A stretch of DNA of 64,000 nt from Bacteroidales bacterium (lineage in GTDB: Bacteria > Bacteroidota > Bacteroidia > Bacteroidales > UBA932), in the NCBI GenBank assembly GCA_017438265.1, contig JAFRVZ010000008.1:1-64000 (forward strand), written 5' to 3'. Below are positions 1-7,787 of this stretch, piece after piece. The notes under the pieces are model-generated. The model saw nothing but the letters and a program-made list of their open reading frames with translations, made no database searches and was not told the DNA's origin. Numbering within the stretch: position 1 is the stretch's first letter; every line of letters begins with the position of its first letter. The translations under genes were made by a program, and so were the position numbers.

Positions 1-3000
1 CCGAAGCCGCGGCCGCCGCCGAAACCGCCGGGGCCACGGTCACCGCCGCGCGGGCCGCCCATGCCGCCGCGGCGTCCGCCGAAGGTACCGAGGCGGAAGG
101 TCAGGGAGGCGATGACGTAGCGGCCGAGGGCGATGCTGCGGGACTCGGTGTGGTAGTTCTCGCTGTCGGAGACGGAGAAGGTCTTCGTCTGGTTCAGGAG
201 GTCATAGGCGCGGAGGGCGAAGGTGCCGGCGCCGCGGAAGATGGTCTTGGAGAACTCCGTGTTGATGATGAAGCTGGAGCCGGGATCGGTCGTGAAGCCT
301 TCGTACCAGGTATAGTCGCCGTTGAGGTTGAAGTTCAGGCCGGTCTGTCCGACGGTCCAGTTGGCGGAGCCGGAGACCGTGTTGGTCCAGTTCATCTTCT
401 GGTTCGTCTCCTCGGTCACGACGGTGTACCACGGCTTGGACATCCGGGTCCGGGCGCCGGCGGTCAGCTCGAGGTTGTCGAGGCGGTAGGTCAGGCTGAG
501 ATTCTCGCTGACGTTGAGGTTCGTCGTGCGGTTGTCGAGGAAGTCGGACTCGAACTTCTTCGTCGCGGATTTTCCCCAGTAGGCGTCGTGGAACTTGACG
601 TAATCGAACTCCCTGTTCTCGTTGAAGTAGTCGGACATGTCCATCTTCGCGGCGCCGATGTAGCTGTGGGACTGCGAGTAGTTGACGTTCGTATTCGTGG
701 AGACGCGGAAGTTGCTGCCGCCGATCGGGGTGTTGACCATGAACATGAAGCTGGCGTTCTTGCTGGCCTTGCCGTTGATCGGGAAGCGGTACTGGACCAT
801 CGCAGGGTCATACCAGACGGCGTTCACGATCGGGTCCGTGGTCATCGAGCCGTTCAGGTTGGTCCGCAGCGAGAAGAAGGTCTGGCGGTTGGTGTAGCCG
901 TATTCGAGGCGGACGGAATGGTTGAAGTAGGAGACCAGGTACGGGTTGCCGAGGGTCATCGACAGCGGGTTGGAGTTGTCCATCACCGGCATCAGCTGCG
1001 TTGTCGAAGGCTGGGAGGAGCGGCCGTTGTAGAAGAACCGCATGTTCGAGAAATCGTTGAAGTTCGCGAAGACCGAGGCGTTCGGGGCCCAGTTGAGGGA
1101 CTTGTCCTCGTAATCCCTGCCGTTGGTCATGTTGTAGATGTTGCGCGGCATCAGGGCTGCGCCGACCTGGGCGTGGAGCTTGGAGCTCTGGTACATCGCG
1201 TTGAAACCGATGTTCTGGGTGATGTTGCGGTTGTAGATGCTGTTGGAGTAGACGTCGTCGTAGGTCTCGCCGTCGCGGACGTAGATCAGGTTGTCGAGGC
1301 CGTAGGTATGCCAGTCGTAGACGCCGCTGTTGTAGGTGTCCTTGTTGGTGTGGCTCTCGCTCCAGTTGTAGGCGTAGTTGGCGGAGAGGTAGAAGTTGCC
1401 GCCCATCGGCTCGGTGTACTCGACGCGGCCGCTGGCGGAGACGTTGTTGGTGTTCTGCTCGCTGCGCTGGTTGACGAGGGTCGGGACATCCGCCTTGGTG
1501 CCGCCCCGGTAGGTGTTGGTCAGGGACTGGTTGTAGGACTCCATCTTGTTCTCGCTGTAGTTCCAGTTCACGTTCGCCGTCAGGGTGCGGCCCGGCATGC
1601 CGAGGCGCTGGCGGAGGAGGAAGCGGCCGCTGGTCGCCCAGTTGTTGTTGAGGCCGTTCGAACTGGACCAGCCGTCGTTGGACGGGACGCCGCTGACGCT
1701 GACCGTGTTGAACAGGGAGGAGTTGTTGAAATTGCCGCCGCCGAAGTTGACCTGGGGCTCGAAGAGGATCGAAGTGTTCTCGGAGAACTTGTGCTCGAGG
1801 CGGATGCCGAAGCGGTGGCCGCCGGAGTTGGAGACGCCGTGGGACTCGGTGTCGGAGACGATGTCCTCGGAACCGTGCATATGGGTCGTGCGGGAGGTAA
1901 GCGACCCGCTGTAGGTGTTGCTGCCGTTGTAGACGTAGTTGCCGGCGAGCTGCATGTCGTTTTCGAACAGGTCGACGGAGCCGTTCAGGCCACCCATCCA
2001 GGAGGTCGTGATGCCGCCACCGCCGCCACCGCCGCCGAAGCCGCCGCCACCGCCGCCCATCATCGCGCGCATGTTGCCGCCGGCGATGTCACCGAAACCG
2101 CGGGTGTTGGCGTTGTTGGCGTTCAGGATGAGGCTGACCTGGCTGTTCTTGCGGAAGTTGCCGATGAAGGCGTTCGACTGGAAGCGGAACGCGTCGTTGT
2201 GCTCGGTCATCCAGTCCGGGACGTCGTCGCCGGACGCATCCTCCCCTTTCAGGTCGTGGCCCGCGCCGAGCATCACGTTGGCGAACATGCCGTTCATCAT
2301 GCTCTGCTGGACGCTGAGGTCGATCACGGTCTCTTCCTGGCCGTCGTCAACGCCGGAGAATTCGGCCTGCTCGGATTTCTTCTTGATGACCTTCAGCTTC
2401 TCGATCATCTTCGCGGGGATGTTCTGGCTCGCGAGCTGGGGGTCGTCCATGAAGAAGGTCTTGCCGTCGATGTAGATCTTCGTGACGCGTTCGCCGTTGG
2501 AGGTGATGGTTCCGTCGTCGGCCACTTCGATCCCCGGGAGCTTCTTCAGGAGGTTGATCAGCATATCGTTGTCGGTCGTGGCGAAGGAGGAGGCGTTGTA
2601 TTCGACCGTGTCCTTCTTGACGACCACGGCGTTGCCCATCGCGGACACGCTCGCGGCGTCGAGGACCTCCTGGTCCACTTCCATCTTCAGGTCACCGAGG
2701 GCGAGGTTGCGGTCCCGGACGGTGATTTCCTGGGTATACGTCTTGTAGCCCATCATTTCCGCCTTGAGGGTATAGGTTCCGTGGCGGACGCCTTCGATCG
2801 TCACCTTGCCGGCGCTGGTCGAAAGGACGTACTTCGACACCTTGGTCGAGCCTTTCGGGGTCAGGGAGACGGTCGCAAAGCCGACCGGTTCGCCGGAATT
2901 GCCGTCGAGCAGGGTTCCGGTCACGTTGGCGGAATTCTGCGCAAACAGGGTAACGCTCAGGAAAAGGGACAGGATTGCAGCAAGGAGTCTGGCTGTCTTT

Positions 3001-3005
3001 CTCAT
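1..3005 (-). CDS. Outer-membrane beta-barrel (TonB-dependent receptor-like) protein, 3' end cut by window
   Basis: The frame is open from the ATG at 3005-3003 to the window edge (about 1001 residues, no stop). It begins with a Sec signal peptide (MRKTARLLAAILSLF...LFAQ), then a carboxypeptidase-regulatory-like beta-sandwich (about 25-100, with TGTLLDGNSGEPVGFATV and GTYTLKAEMMGYKTY), a plug-like domain (KLPGIEVADDGTITSNG, KIYIDGKTFF) and a long aromatic-rich barrel. This is the architecture of the Bacteroidota 'outer membrane beta-barrel family' (OMP_b-brl_3), related to TonB-dependent receptors. It has a Gly-rich loop near 2016-2065. After the last barrel strand (SLTFRLGTFGG) comes a Gly/Arg-rich tail that reaches the edge, so the true end is probably close. 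It probably acts in the outer membrane; its substrate is unknown. No SusD partner is visible on the upstream side. Confidence 0.85.
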   Translation of the reverse strand, partial: MRKTARLLAAILSLFLSVTLFAQNSANVTGTLLDGNSGEPVGFATVSLTPKGSTKVSKYVLSTSAGKVTIEGVRHGTYTLKAEMMGYKTYTQEITVRDRNLALGDLKMEVDQEVLDAASVSAMGNAVVVKKDTVEYNASSFATTDNDMLINLLKKLPGIEVADDGTITSNGERVTKIYIDGKTFFMDDPQLASQNIPAKMIEKLKVIKKKSEQAEFSGVDDGQEETVIDLSVQQSMMNGMFANVMLGAGHDLKGEDASGDDVPDWMTEHNDAFRFQSNAFIGNFRKNSQVSLILNANNANTRGFGDIAGGNMRAMMGGGGGGFGGGGGGGGITTSWMGGLNGSVDLFENDMQLAGNYVYNGSNTYSGSLTSRTTHMHGSEDIVSDTESHGVSNSGGHRFGIRLEHKFSENTSILFEPQVNFGGGNFNNSSLFNTVSVSGVPSNDGWSSSNGLNNNWATSGRFLLRQRLGMPGRTLTANVNWNYSENKMESYNQSLTNTYRGGTKADVPTLVNQRSEQNTNNVSASGRVEYTEPMGGNFYLSANYAYNWSESHTNKDTYNSGVYDWHTYGLDNLIYVRDGETYDDVYSNSIYNRNITQNIGFNAMYQSSKLHAQVGAALMPRNIYNMTNGRDYEDKSLNWAPNASVFANFNDFSNMRFFYNGRSSQPSTTQLMPVMDNSNPLSMTLGNPYLVSYFNHSVRLEYGYTNRQTFFSLRTNLNGSMTTDPIVNAVWYDPAMVQYRFPINGKASKNASFMFMVNTPIGGSNFRVSTNTNVNYSQSHSYIGAAKMDMSDYFNENREFDYVKFHDAYWGKSATKKFESDFLDNRTTNLNVSENLSLTYRLDNLELTAGARTRMSKPWYTVVTEETNQKMNWTNTVSGSANWTVGQTGLNFNLNGDYTWYEGFTTDPGSSFIINTEFSKTIFRGAGTFALRAYDLLNQTKTFSVSDSENYHTESRSIALGRYVIASLTFRLGTFGGRRGGMGGPRGGDRGPGGFGGGRGF

Positions 3006-3063
3006 AAACACGGGATTCAGTTACTAACCAATTTTCAAACACTACTAAGACAGCCCGCATGCG

Positions 3064-3624
3064 CTAAGGTTTAATCCGGCCGGGATTATCGGCGATGAAT
3101 TTCTCCCAGGAGCCGGAACTCCCGCCCGAAGCGAGGGGACTCGACAGCTGGTAATAATGGCACATCGCCAGCGCGAGGGCGTCGGTCGCGTCGAGGAAAC
3201 GCGGTTCCAGCTCGACGCCGAGGGTCTTCCCGACCATCAGGCTCACCTGCTCCTTCGAGGCGGCGCCGTTGCCGCAGATGGCCATTTTCGCCTTGCGGGG
3301 AGCATATTCCGCGACGGGGATGCCGCGGGCGGCGGCCACCGCGATGGCAGCGCCCTGCGCCCGGCCGAGCTTGAAGATGACCTGGGCGTTGCGGCCGTAG
3401 AAGGGGGATTCGATGGCGAGGTCCGTGGGAGCATGGCGCTCGCAGAGGTCCGCCACCGCTTCGCCGATGCGGGCCAGCTTGGCGTAGGGGTCAGGTTCGC
3501 GGCGCAGATCGACGACCCCCATATCGACGTAATGGGGCTTGCCGGCCCCGTCGACACGGATAATCCCGAAACCCAGCAGCTGGGTTCCGGGATCGATGCC
3601 GAGTATGATTCTGTCCTTAATCAA
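3064..3624 (-). CDS. ruvC: Holliday junction endodeoxyribonuclease RuvC
   Basis: RuvC cuts Holliday junctions symmetrically after RuvAB branch migration. The 186 residues begin MIKDRIILGIDPGTQLLGFG. The four carboxylates of the RNase H-like active site are visible: D11 (GIDPG), E72 (AIESPFYGRN), D145 and D148 (DATDALALAMCH). The start is TTG (3624-3622), because no ATG precedes the conserved RIILGIDPG strand. It overlaps the 3' end of serS by 8 nt, so translation is probably coupled. It is the last gene of the rplU-rpmA-serS-ruvC run. The length is close to the family norm. Confidence 0.95.
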   Translation of the reverse strand: MIKDRIILGIDPGTQLLGFGIIRVDGAGKPHYVDMGVVDLRREPDPYAKLARIGEAVADLCERHAPTDLAIESPFYGRNAQVIFKLGRAQGAAIAVAAARGIPVAEYAPRKAKMAICGNGAASKEQVSLMVGKTLGVELEPRFLDATDALALAMCHYYQLSSPLASGGSSGSWEKFIADNPGRIKP

Positions 3625-4888
3625 TGACGGTGAATCCGGTGTAGGGACGGAGCACTTCCGGAATCACGATGCCGTCGGGGGTCTGGTTGTCCTCGAGGAG
3701 GGCGGCGACCACGCGCGGGAGGGCGAGCGAACTGCCGTTCAGCGTGTGGCAGAGCTGGGTCTTGCCGTTCTCGTCGCGGTAGCGGAGGTGGAGGCGGTTC
3801 GCCTGGTAGCTCTCGAAGTTGGACACGGAGGAAATCTCCAGCCAGCGGCCCTGTGCGGCGCTCCAGAGTTCAAAGTCATAGGTAATCGCGGAGGTGAAGG
3901 ACATATCCCCGCCGCAGAGGCGCAGGATCCGGTACTTCAGTCCGAGCTTGTTCACGATCCCCTCGACGTGGGCGACCATCTCGTCCAGGGCGGCGTAGCT
4001 GTCCTCCGGCTTCTCGACGCGGACGATTTCGACCTTGTCGAACTGGTGGAGGCGGTTCAGGCCGCGGACGTCCTTGCCGTAGGAGCCGGCCTCGCGGCGG
4101 AAGCACGGCGTATAGGCCGTCAGCTTCTGCGGGAAGGCGTCGGCGGCGAGGATCTCGTCGCGGAAGATGTTGGTCACGGGCACTTCAGCGGTCGGAACCA
4201 TGTAGAAATCATCCAGGTTCGCGTGGTACATCTGGCCTTCCTTGTCGGGAAGCTGGCCGGTACCGAAGCCGGAAGCGGCGTTGACCATCACCGGCGGCTC
4301 GACTTCCCTGTAGCCGGCGGCGGTGTTACAGTCGAGGAAGAAGTTGATCAGCGCGCGCTGGAGCTTCGCACCCTTGTCCTTGTAGACAGGGAAGCCTGCG
4401 CCCGTGATCTTGACGCCGAGGTCGAAATCGATGATGTCATACTTTTTGGCAAGCTCCCAGTGGGGCAGGGCGCCTTCCGGCAGCTGCACCTCGGGGCCAC
4501 CCATCTTGACGACCTCGTTGTCTTCCGCGCCCTTGCCCGGCTTCACGAGGTCGCACGGGAGGTTCGGAAGAAGGACGAGTTTGGACTCCATCTCGGCGAC
4601 GACCTGGTCGCTGCGGGAGAGGAGTTCGCCGGAGCGGGCTTTCAGTTCAGCCACGGCAGCCTTCGCCGCCTCGGCCTCTTCCCGCTTGCCGGCCTTCATC
4701 AGCGCGCCGATTTCGGCGGCTTTGGCCTTCTGGGCGGAAAGCAGGGAATCGCTTTCCGTCTGCAGCGCACGGCGCTCGGCGTCGAGGGCCAGGACGGACT
4801 CGACGGTCGCGCGTGCATCGAAATTTTTAACAGCAAGCTTCGCGATCACCTTTTCGGTATCATCGCGAAGCATCTTCAGTGTCAGCAT
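3617..4888 (-). CDS. serS: Seryl-tRNA synthetase
   Basis: Charges tRNA-Ser (and tRNA-Sec where present) with serine, in the cytoplasm. The 423 residues carry the N-terminal antiparallel coiled-coil tRNA-binding arm (about 25-105, Lys/Glu/Ala-rich). The class II synthetase core follows, with motif 2 around TPCFRREAGSYGKDVRGLNRLHQF and motif 3 around LNGSSLALPRVVAALLEDNQ. It begins at an ATG 28 nt downstream of rpmA in the same direction, and its end overlaps ruvC. The full length is typical, with no defects seen. Confidence 0.97.
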   Translation of the reverse strand: MLTLKMLRDDTEKVIAKLAVKNFDARATVESVLALDAERRALQTESDSLLSAQKAKAAEIGALMKAGKREEAEAAKAAVAELKARSGELLSRSDQVVAEMESKLVLLPNLPCDLVKPGKGAEDNEVVKMGGPEVQLPEGALPHWELAKKYDIIDFDLGVKITGAGFPVYKDKGAKLQRALINFFLDCNTAAGYREVEPPVMVNAASGFGTGQLPDKEGQMYHANLDDFYMVPTAEVPVTNIFRDEILAADAFPQKLTAYTPCFRREAGSYGKDVRGLNRLHQFDKVEIVRVEKPEDSYAALDEMVAHVEGIVNKLGLKYRILRLCGGDMSFTSAITYDFELWSAAQGRWLEISSVSNFESYQANRLHLRYRDENGKTQLCHTLNGSSLALPRVVAALLEDNQTPDGIVIPEVLRPYTGFTVID

Positions 4889-4916
4889 AGACTATTTGAA
4901 AAATATGTCTTCCGGA

Positions 4917-5177
4917 TTAGTTCTCGAAAGGAATGACCGAAACGTAGGACTTGTTCTCTCTCTTCTTCGTGAACTTCACGGTACCGTCAACGAGGGCGTA
5001 CAGGGTGTGGTCCTTGCCGATGCCCACGTTCTTGTCCGGATTGTGAACGGTTCCCCGCTGACGGACGATGATGTTGCCCGCCTTGACGGTCTCGCCACCG
5101 AACTTCTTCAGGCCGAGGCGCTTGCTCTGCGACTCACGACCGTTCTTGGAACTGGATTGACCTTTCTTGTGTGCCAT
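4917..5177 (-). CDS. rpmA: 50S ribosomal protein L27 (bL27)
   Basis: Ribosomal protein whose N-terminal arm reaches the peptidyl-transferase centre. The 86 residues begin [24 protein letters not shown] and contain the conserved [10 protein letters not shown] and [13 protein letters not shown] segments. The N-terminus starts directly at MAHKKG, without the cleavable extension known from Firmicutes. It lies 14 nt after rplU, the usual L21-L27 pairing. Confidence 0.97.
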   Translation of the reverse strand: MAHKKGQSSSKNGRESQSKRLGLKKFGGETVKAGNIIVRQRGTVHNPDKNVGIGKDHTLYALVDGTVKFTKKRENKSYVSVIPFEN

Positions 5178-5191
5178 AATTAAAACTCGGT

Positions 5192-5503
5192 TTAAGCGAT
5201 TTCGTTAATCTGGATCTTGGAAAGCTTCTGGCGGTGGCCGTTGAGCTTCTGGAAGCCCTTGCGGCGGATCTTCTTGAAGACAAGCACCTTGTCAGCCTTC
5301 GCATTGTCGTCGAGGACCGTAGCCCTGACAACCGCGCCGTCCACATACGGAGCACCGACTTTCACGGCGCCGTCCGCATCGACGAGAAGGACCTTCGTGA
5401 ATTCCACGGACTCTCCATTCGCCTGGGGAAGTCTCTGGACGAAGATTTCGTTTCCAGCTTCTACCTTGAACTGCTGGCCTGCAATGTCAACGATTGCGTA
5501 CAT
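5192..5503 (-). CDS. rplU: 50S ribosomal protein L21 (bL21)
   Basis: Large-subunit protein that binds 23S rRNA. The 103 residues begin [24 protein letters not shown] and end with the basic [16 protein letters not shown] segment typical of bL21. It is the first gene of the rplU-rpmA pair, with serS and ruvC downstream. The 96-nt gap to rpsU upstream holds a small inverted repeat next to the start codon (listed separately). I see no good TAnnTTTG promoter in that gap, so transcription may come from the rpsU promoter. Confidence 0.97.
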   Translation of the reverse strand: MYAIVDIAGQQFKVEAGNEIFVQRLPQANGESVEFTKVLLVDADGAVKVGAPYVDGAVVRATVLDDNAKADKVLVFKKIRRKGFQKLNGHRQKLSKIQINEIA

Positions 5504-5509
5504 AAAAAC

Positions 5510-5527
5510 AAACTTTTTTTAAAGTTT
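5510..5527 (-). promoter_or_regulatory. Small hairpin in the rplU leader
   Basis: On the coding strand AAACTTT, four A residues, then AAAGTTT form a perfect 7-bp inverted repeat ending 6 nt before the rplU ATG. A second weak stem (CCGTC/GACGG) lies farther upstream in the same 96-nt gap between rpsU and rplU. Either could be a ribosomal-protein leader structure or a weak attenuator. The A/T-only stem is thermodynamically weak, so this is only a candidate. Confidence 0.3.
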
Positions 5528-5599
5528 CAACCGCAGGCGTCCGTCCCTTGCGACGGCTCTTTCCGGGCCCGACGGTCATGAATAAAAAATGCAGAGGGC

Positions 5600-5791
5600 T
5601 TATTCGTCCTCCAGATGGAGGTGCTGGACGTAGATGGCTTTCTGCATGGCCATTCTGCGCTTGACGGAAGGCTTCTCGAAGTTCTTGCGCGCACGGAGCT
5701 CGCGGACCGCACCGGTCTTTTCGAACTTACGCTTGAATTTCTTCAGCGCCCGCTCGATGTTTTCGCCTTCTTTCACAGGTACAATAATCAT
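5600..5791 (-). CDS. rpsU: 30S ribosomal protein S21 (bS21)
   Basis: Small-subunit protein located near the 3' end of 16S rRNA. The 63 residues begin MIIVPVKEGENIERALKKFKRK and include the basic RKNFEKPSVKRR region. It has its own promoter (5823-5852) and a strong Shine-Dalgarno sequence (5801-5810), unlike nearly every other gene here. In Bacteroidota bS21 helps hide the anti-Shine-Dalgarno, and rpsU itself is reported to keep a strong site for autogenous control. The arrangement seen here fits that model. Confidence 0.97.
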   Translation of the reverse strand: MIIVPVKEGENIERALKKFKRKFEKTGAVRELRARKNFEKPSVKRRMAMQKAIYVQHLHLEDE

Positions 5792-5800
5792 CTCTTTACC

Positions 5801-5810
5801 ACCTCCTTTT
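5801..5810 (-). promoter_or_regulatory. Strong Shine-Dalgarno site of rpsU
   Basis: Read on the minus strand the sequence is AAAAGGAGGT, with 9 nt between its last base and the rpsU ATG (5791-5789). It matches the anti-Shine-Dalgarno CCUCC core perfectly. Most other starts in the window lack anything comparable. Confidence 0.85.
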
Positions 5811-5822
5811 CATTTGGGACTG

Positions 5823-5852
5823 CAAAGGTAGTAAATAAAATGAAATATCAAA
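5823..5852 (-). promoter_or_regulatory. Promoter of rpsU
   Basis: Minus strand: TTTG (5852-5849), an 18-nt spacer, then TACCTTTG (5830-5823), matching the Bacteroidota -33/-7 consensus TTTG...TAnnTTTG. Transcription should start near 5817, giving a leader of about 25 nt that contains the Shine-Dalgarno site. Confidence 0.75.
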
Positions 5853-5862
5853 ACTTTGACTG

Positions 5863-7032
5863 TCAGAATTTATAGACGCCCGAGGTGCGGAAGTAGCGGG
5901 AGGAGAGCCAGTACGCGAAGAGGGGGTCGATCACGTGGGGGTCGTCCTTGTCGTCGAACCAGACGAGCTCCTTTTTTTCGAGGGCGTCCTTGATGCGCTT
6001 GACGTTGGCGGAGGAGTTGAGGCCGTAGCCCCGGATCACCTCGGCGCTGCTGAAGCGGGTGTGGCCGTCCATGATCGCGCGGAGGAGGCTGACCTGGAAG
6101 GTCGTGAGGTCGTTCATGGCGGCCTCGAAGCGCGGCTCGTGGATGCCGAGAAGGGACTCCAGGCCCTCGAGCATCACGGGCTCCATGATGTAGCCCTTCG
6201 AGAGGTGGTCGCAGACGGCGCAGAAGTGGTTGATGTACCACATCTGGCAGCGGAAGAGCTTGCAGACGCCGAAGAGGAGGTTCTTGTCGATCACCTTGCC
6301 GCGGGCGAGCATGTTCTTGTTGATGTACTCGATGATGTACTTCTCGTCAATCGGAGAAGGGGTGAAGCGCTCGGCCTGGCGGTGGAAGAAGCGGCGGCGG
6401 ACGAAGAGTTCGCGCATCGCGTTGAGGCGGCCGCCGACGAAGACGACGGTGCAGCGGGAGGGCTCCAGCCGGGAGGCGGCGTCCCGCAGGACGCCTTCGA
6501 AACGGTGGAGCAGCGGCTCCCAGTCCGCCACGTTGGCGATGCTATCGAAGTTCTTGAATACCAGGTAGAGGCGCGTGTCACGGTCCAGCGCCAGGTTGAA
6601 GGGCAGGTTCAGCACGGCGTCCACGTCGCGTCCGTCGATGTCCCAGGAGAGGGAGAGGACGCGGTCGGCGTCGGCGTAGCTGCGCTGGTCGAAGACAAAA
6701 TGGGTCTCCGGGAGGAACTGCCTGATCGCGCGGGTATATTCGCCGGGCGTCGAGCCGAAGGCGCGCAGGACGCTCTCCCCCAGCGCGAGCAGGAAATCCC
6801 GCTGCGAGCGGACGCTGAGCAGGTCCGCCTCCGCGACGAGGAAACGTTTGCCGGCCAGCTTCTGCTCCTGCAGGACCTGCTGGAGCAGGGACATCTTGCC
6901 GGTCTTCGGCGCGCCGAGGATCGCGACGTGTTCGCCGGCGACGAGCAGGTTCGCGAGGGCCGCGCAGTCGCCGCGCCGGTCGATGAAATAGCGGCCGGTG
7001 ACGGGCTTGCTGTAGACGAAGGCTTCTTCCAT
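5863..7032 (-). CDS. AAA-type ATP-binding protein with C-terminal winged-helix-like region
   Basis: The 389 residues resemble the STAND/archaeal-type ATPase family (P-loop ATPase followed by a winged helix). The P-loop is GAPKTGKMS (40-48), where the usual Ser/Thr after Lys is Met. The strand LYLVFKNFD near residue 165 takes the Walker B place. The C-terminal third (FQVSLLRAIMDGHTRF, GLNSSANVKRIKDALEKKELV) looks like a winged helix, with a final DPLFAYWLSSRYF motif typical of the family. It starts 3 nt after the nucleotidyltransferase stop, as last gene of the sugar-activation operon. Its cellular role is unknown, and nothing in the sequence ties it functionally to sugar metabolism. Confidence 0.75.
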   Translation of the reverse strand: MEEAFVYSKPVTGRYFIDRRGDCAALANLLVAGEHVAILGAPKTGKMSLLQQVLQEQKLAGKRFLVAEADLLSVRSQRDFLLALGESVLRAFGSTPGEYTRAIRQFLPETHFVFDQRSYADADRVLSLSWDIDGRDVDAVLNLPFNLALDRDTRLYLVFKNFDSIANVADWEPLLHRFEGVLRDAASRLEPSRCTVVFVGGRLNAMRELFVRRRFFHRQAERFTPSPIDEKYIIEYINKNMLARGKVIDKNLLFGVCKLFRCQMWYINHFCAVCDHLSKGYIMEPVMLEGLESLLGIHEPRFEAAMNDLTTFQVSLLRAIMDGHTRFSSAEVIRGYGLNSSANVKRIKDALEKKELVWFDDKDDPHVIDPLFAYWLSSRYFRTSGVYKF

Positions 7033-7035
7033 GGC

Positions 7036-7782
7036 TTATGCGATGCCGCGGTAGGTCGCCTGGACCTCGCGGTAACTTTCGAGGTTTCCGATATCATACC
7101 GCCGGCCGGGCATCGGCATCGCGTGGACGGGGGCCTGGGTGCAGAGCCAGGCGATGTAGCTGCCGGGGGCGTCGGTCCCGCAGCCGGCGGCGAGGCCCGC
7201 CGCGAGGCGCGCGAGGTCCGCGCGCGTGAAATAGTAGAAGGGCGGGCAGACCCAGTGGCTGCGCGGCTGCGCCGGCTTCTCCTCCATCCGCAGGACGAGG
7301 TCCGGGTCGGCCGCATCCTCCCCCGCCGTCTCGACTACGCCGCAGCGCGTCAGCTTCGCGGCGTCCGGTTCCCGGAAGCGCATGATGCAGCTGGTCCCCT
7401 TCCCGCGTGCATAGGCGATGAAGCGCTGCAGGCTGAAATCCAGCACATTGTCTCCGGCGACGACGAGCAGGTCGTCGTCAATCCCGGTCTCCCGGACGGC
7501 ATATTCGATGTCGCGGACCGCGCCGAGGCGGGTCGCGTCGCTGGTCGTGCCGTCGTCCACGACGGCGACCGGCTGCGCGCCGCGCGTCCGCGCCCAGTCC
7601 CGGAAATGATCCGCGAACTTGTGGTTCGTAACGACGACGAATCCGTCGACGGCGGGCGCGATGTCATCCGCCAGCCAGTCCAGGATTGTCTTCTCCCCCA
7701 CCTTCAGCAGGGGCTTCGGAAAATTCTCCGTCAGCGGATACAGCCGTGTCGCGTATCCCGCCGCCAAAATCAGGCACTTCAT
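7036..7782 (-). CDS. Sugar-1-phosphate nucleotidyltransferase
   Basis: Predicted to make an NDP-sugar from a sugar-1-phosphate and NTP. The protein (248 residues from the chosen start) has the RmlA/GlmU-type signature LILAAGYATRLYPLT, followed by ENFPKPLLKVGEKTI, and the metal-binding Asp in VVAGDNVLDF. The chosen start is the ATG at 7782-7780, because the Rossmann strand MKCLILAAG begins there; an upstream in-frame start would add 12 unrelated residues overlapping the kinase gene. It begins 5 nt after the stop of the galacturonokinase-like gene, so the pair is probably translated together and consecutive in a pathway. UTP is the likely nucleotide, by inference from the neighbour. Confidence 0.85.
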   Translation of the reverse strand: MKCLILAAGYATRLYPLTENFPKPLLKVGEKTILDWLADDIAPAVDGFVVVTNHKFADHFRDWARTRGAQPVAVVDDGTTSDATRLGAVRDIEYAVRETGIDDDLLVVAGDNVLDFSLQRFIAYARGKGTSCIMRFREPDAAKLTRCGVVETAGEDAADPDLVLRMEEKPAQPRSHWVCPPFYYFTRADLARLAAGLAAGCGTDAPGSYIAWLCTQAPVHAMPMPGRRYDIGNLESYREVQATYRGIA

Positions 7783-7787
7783 GGGAC

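Noticed and set aside
150..3074. Very long open frames antisense to real genes (for example here, at 30819-33434, 35559-38819 and 46292-48868)
   Set aside because: GC-rich codon bias leaves few stops on the opposite strand. The translations are low-complexity, rich in Val/Asp/Arg/Gly, with no recognisable domain, while the sense strand encodes clear families.
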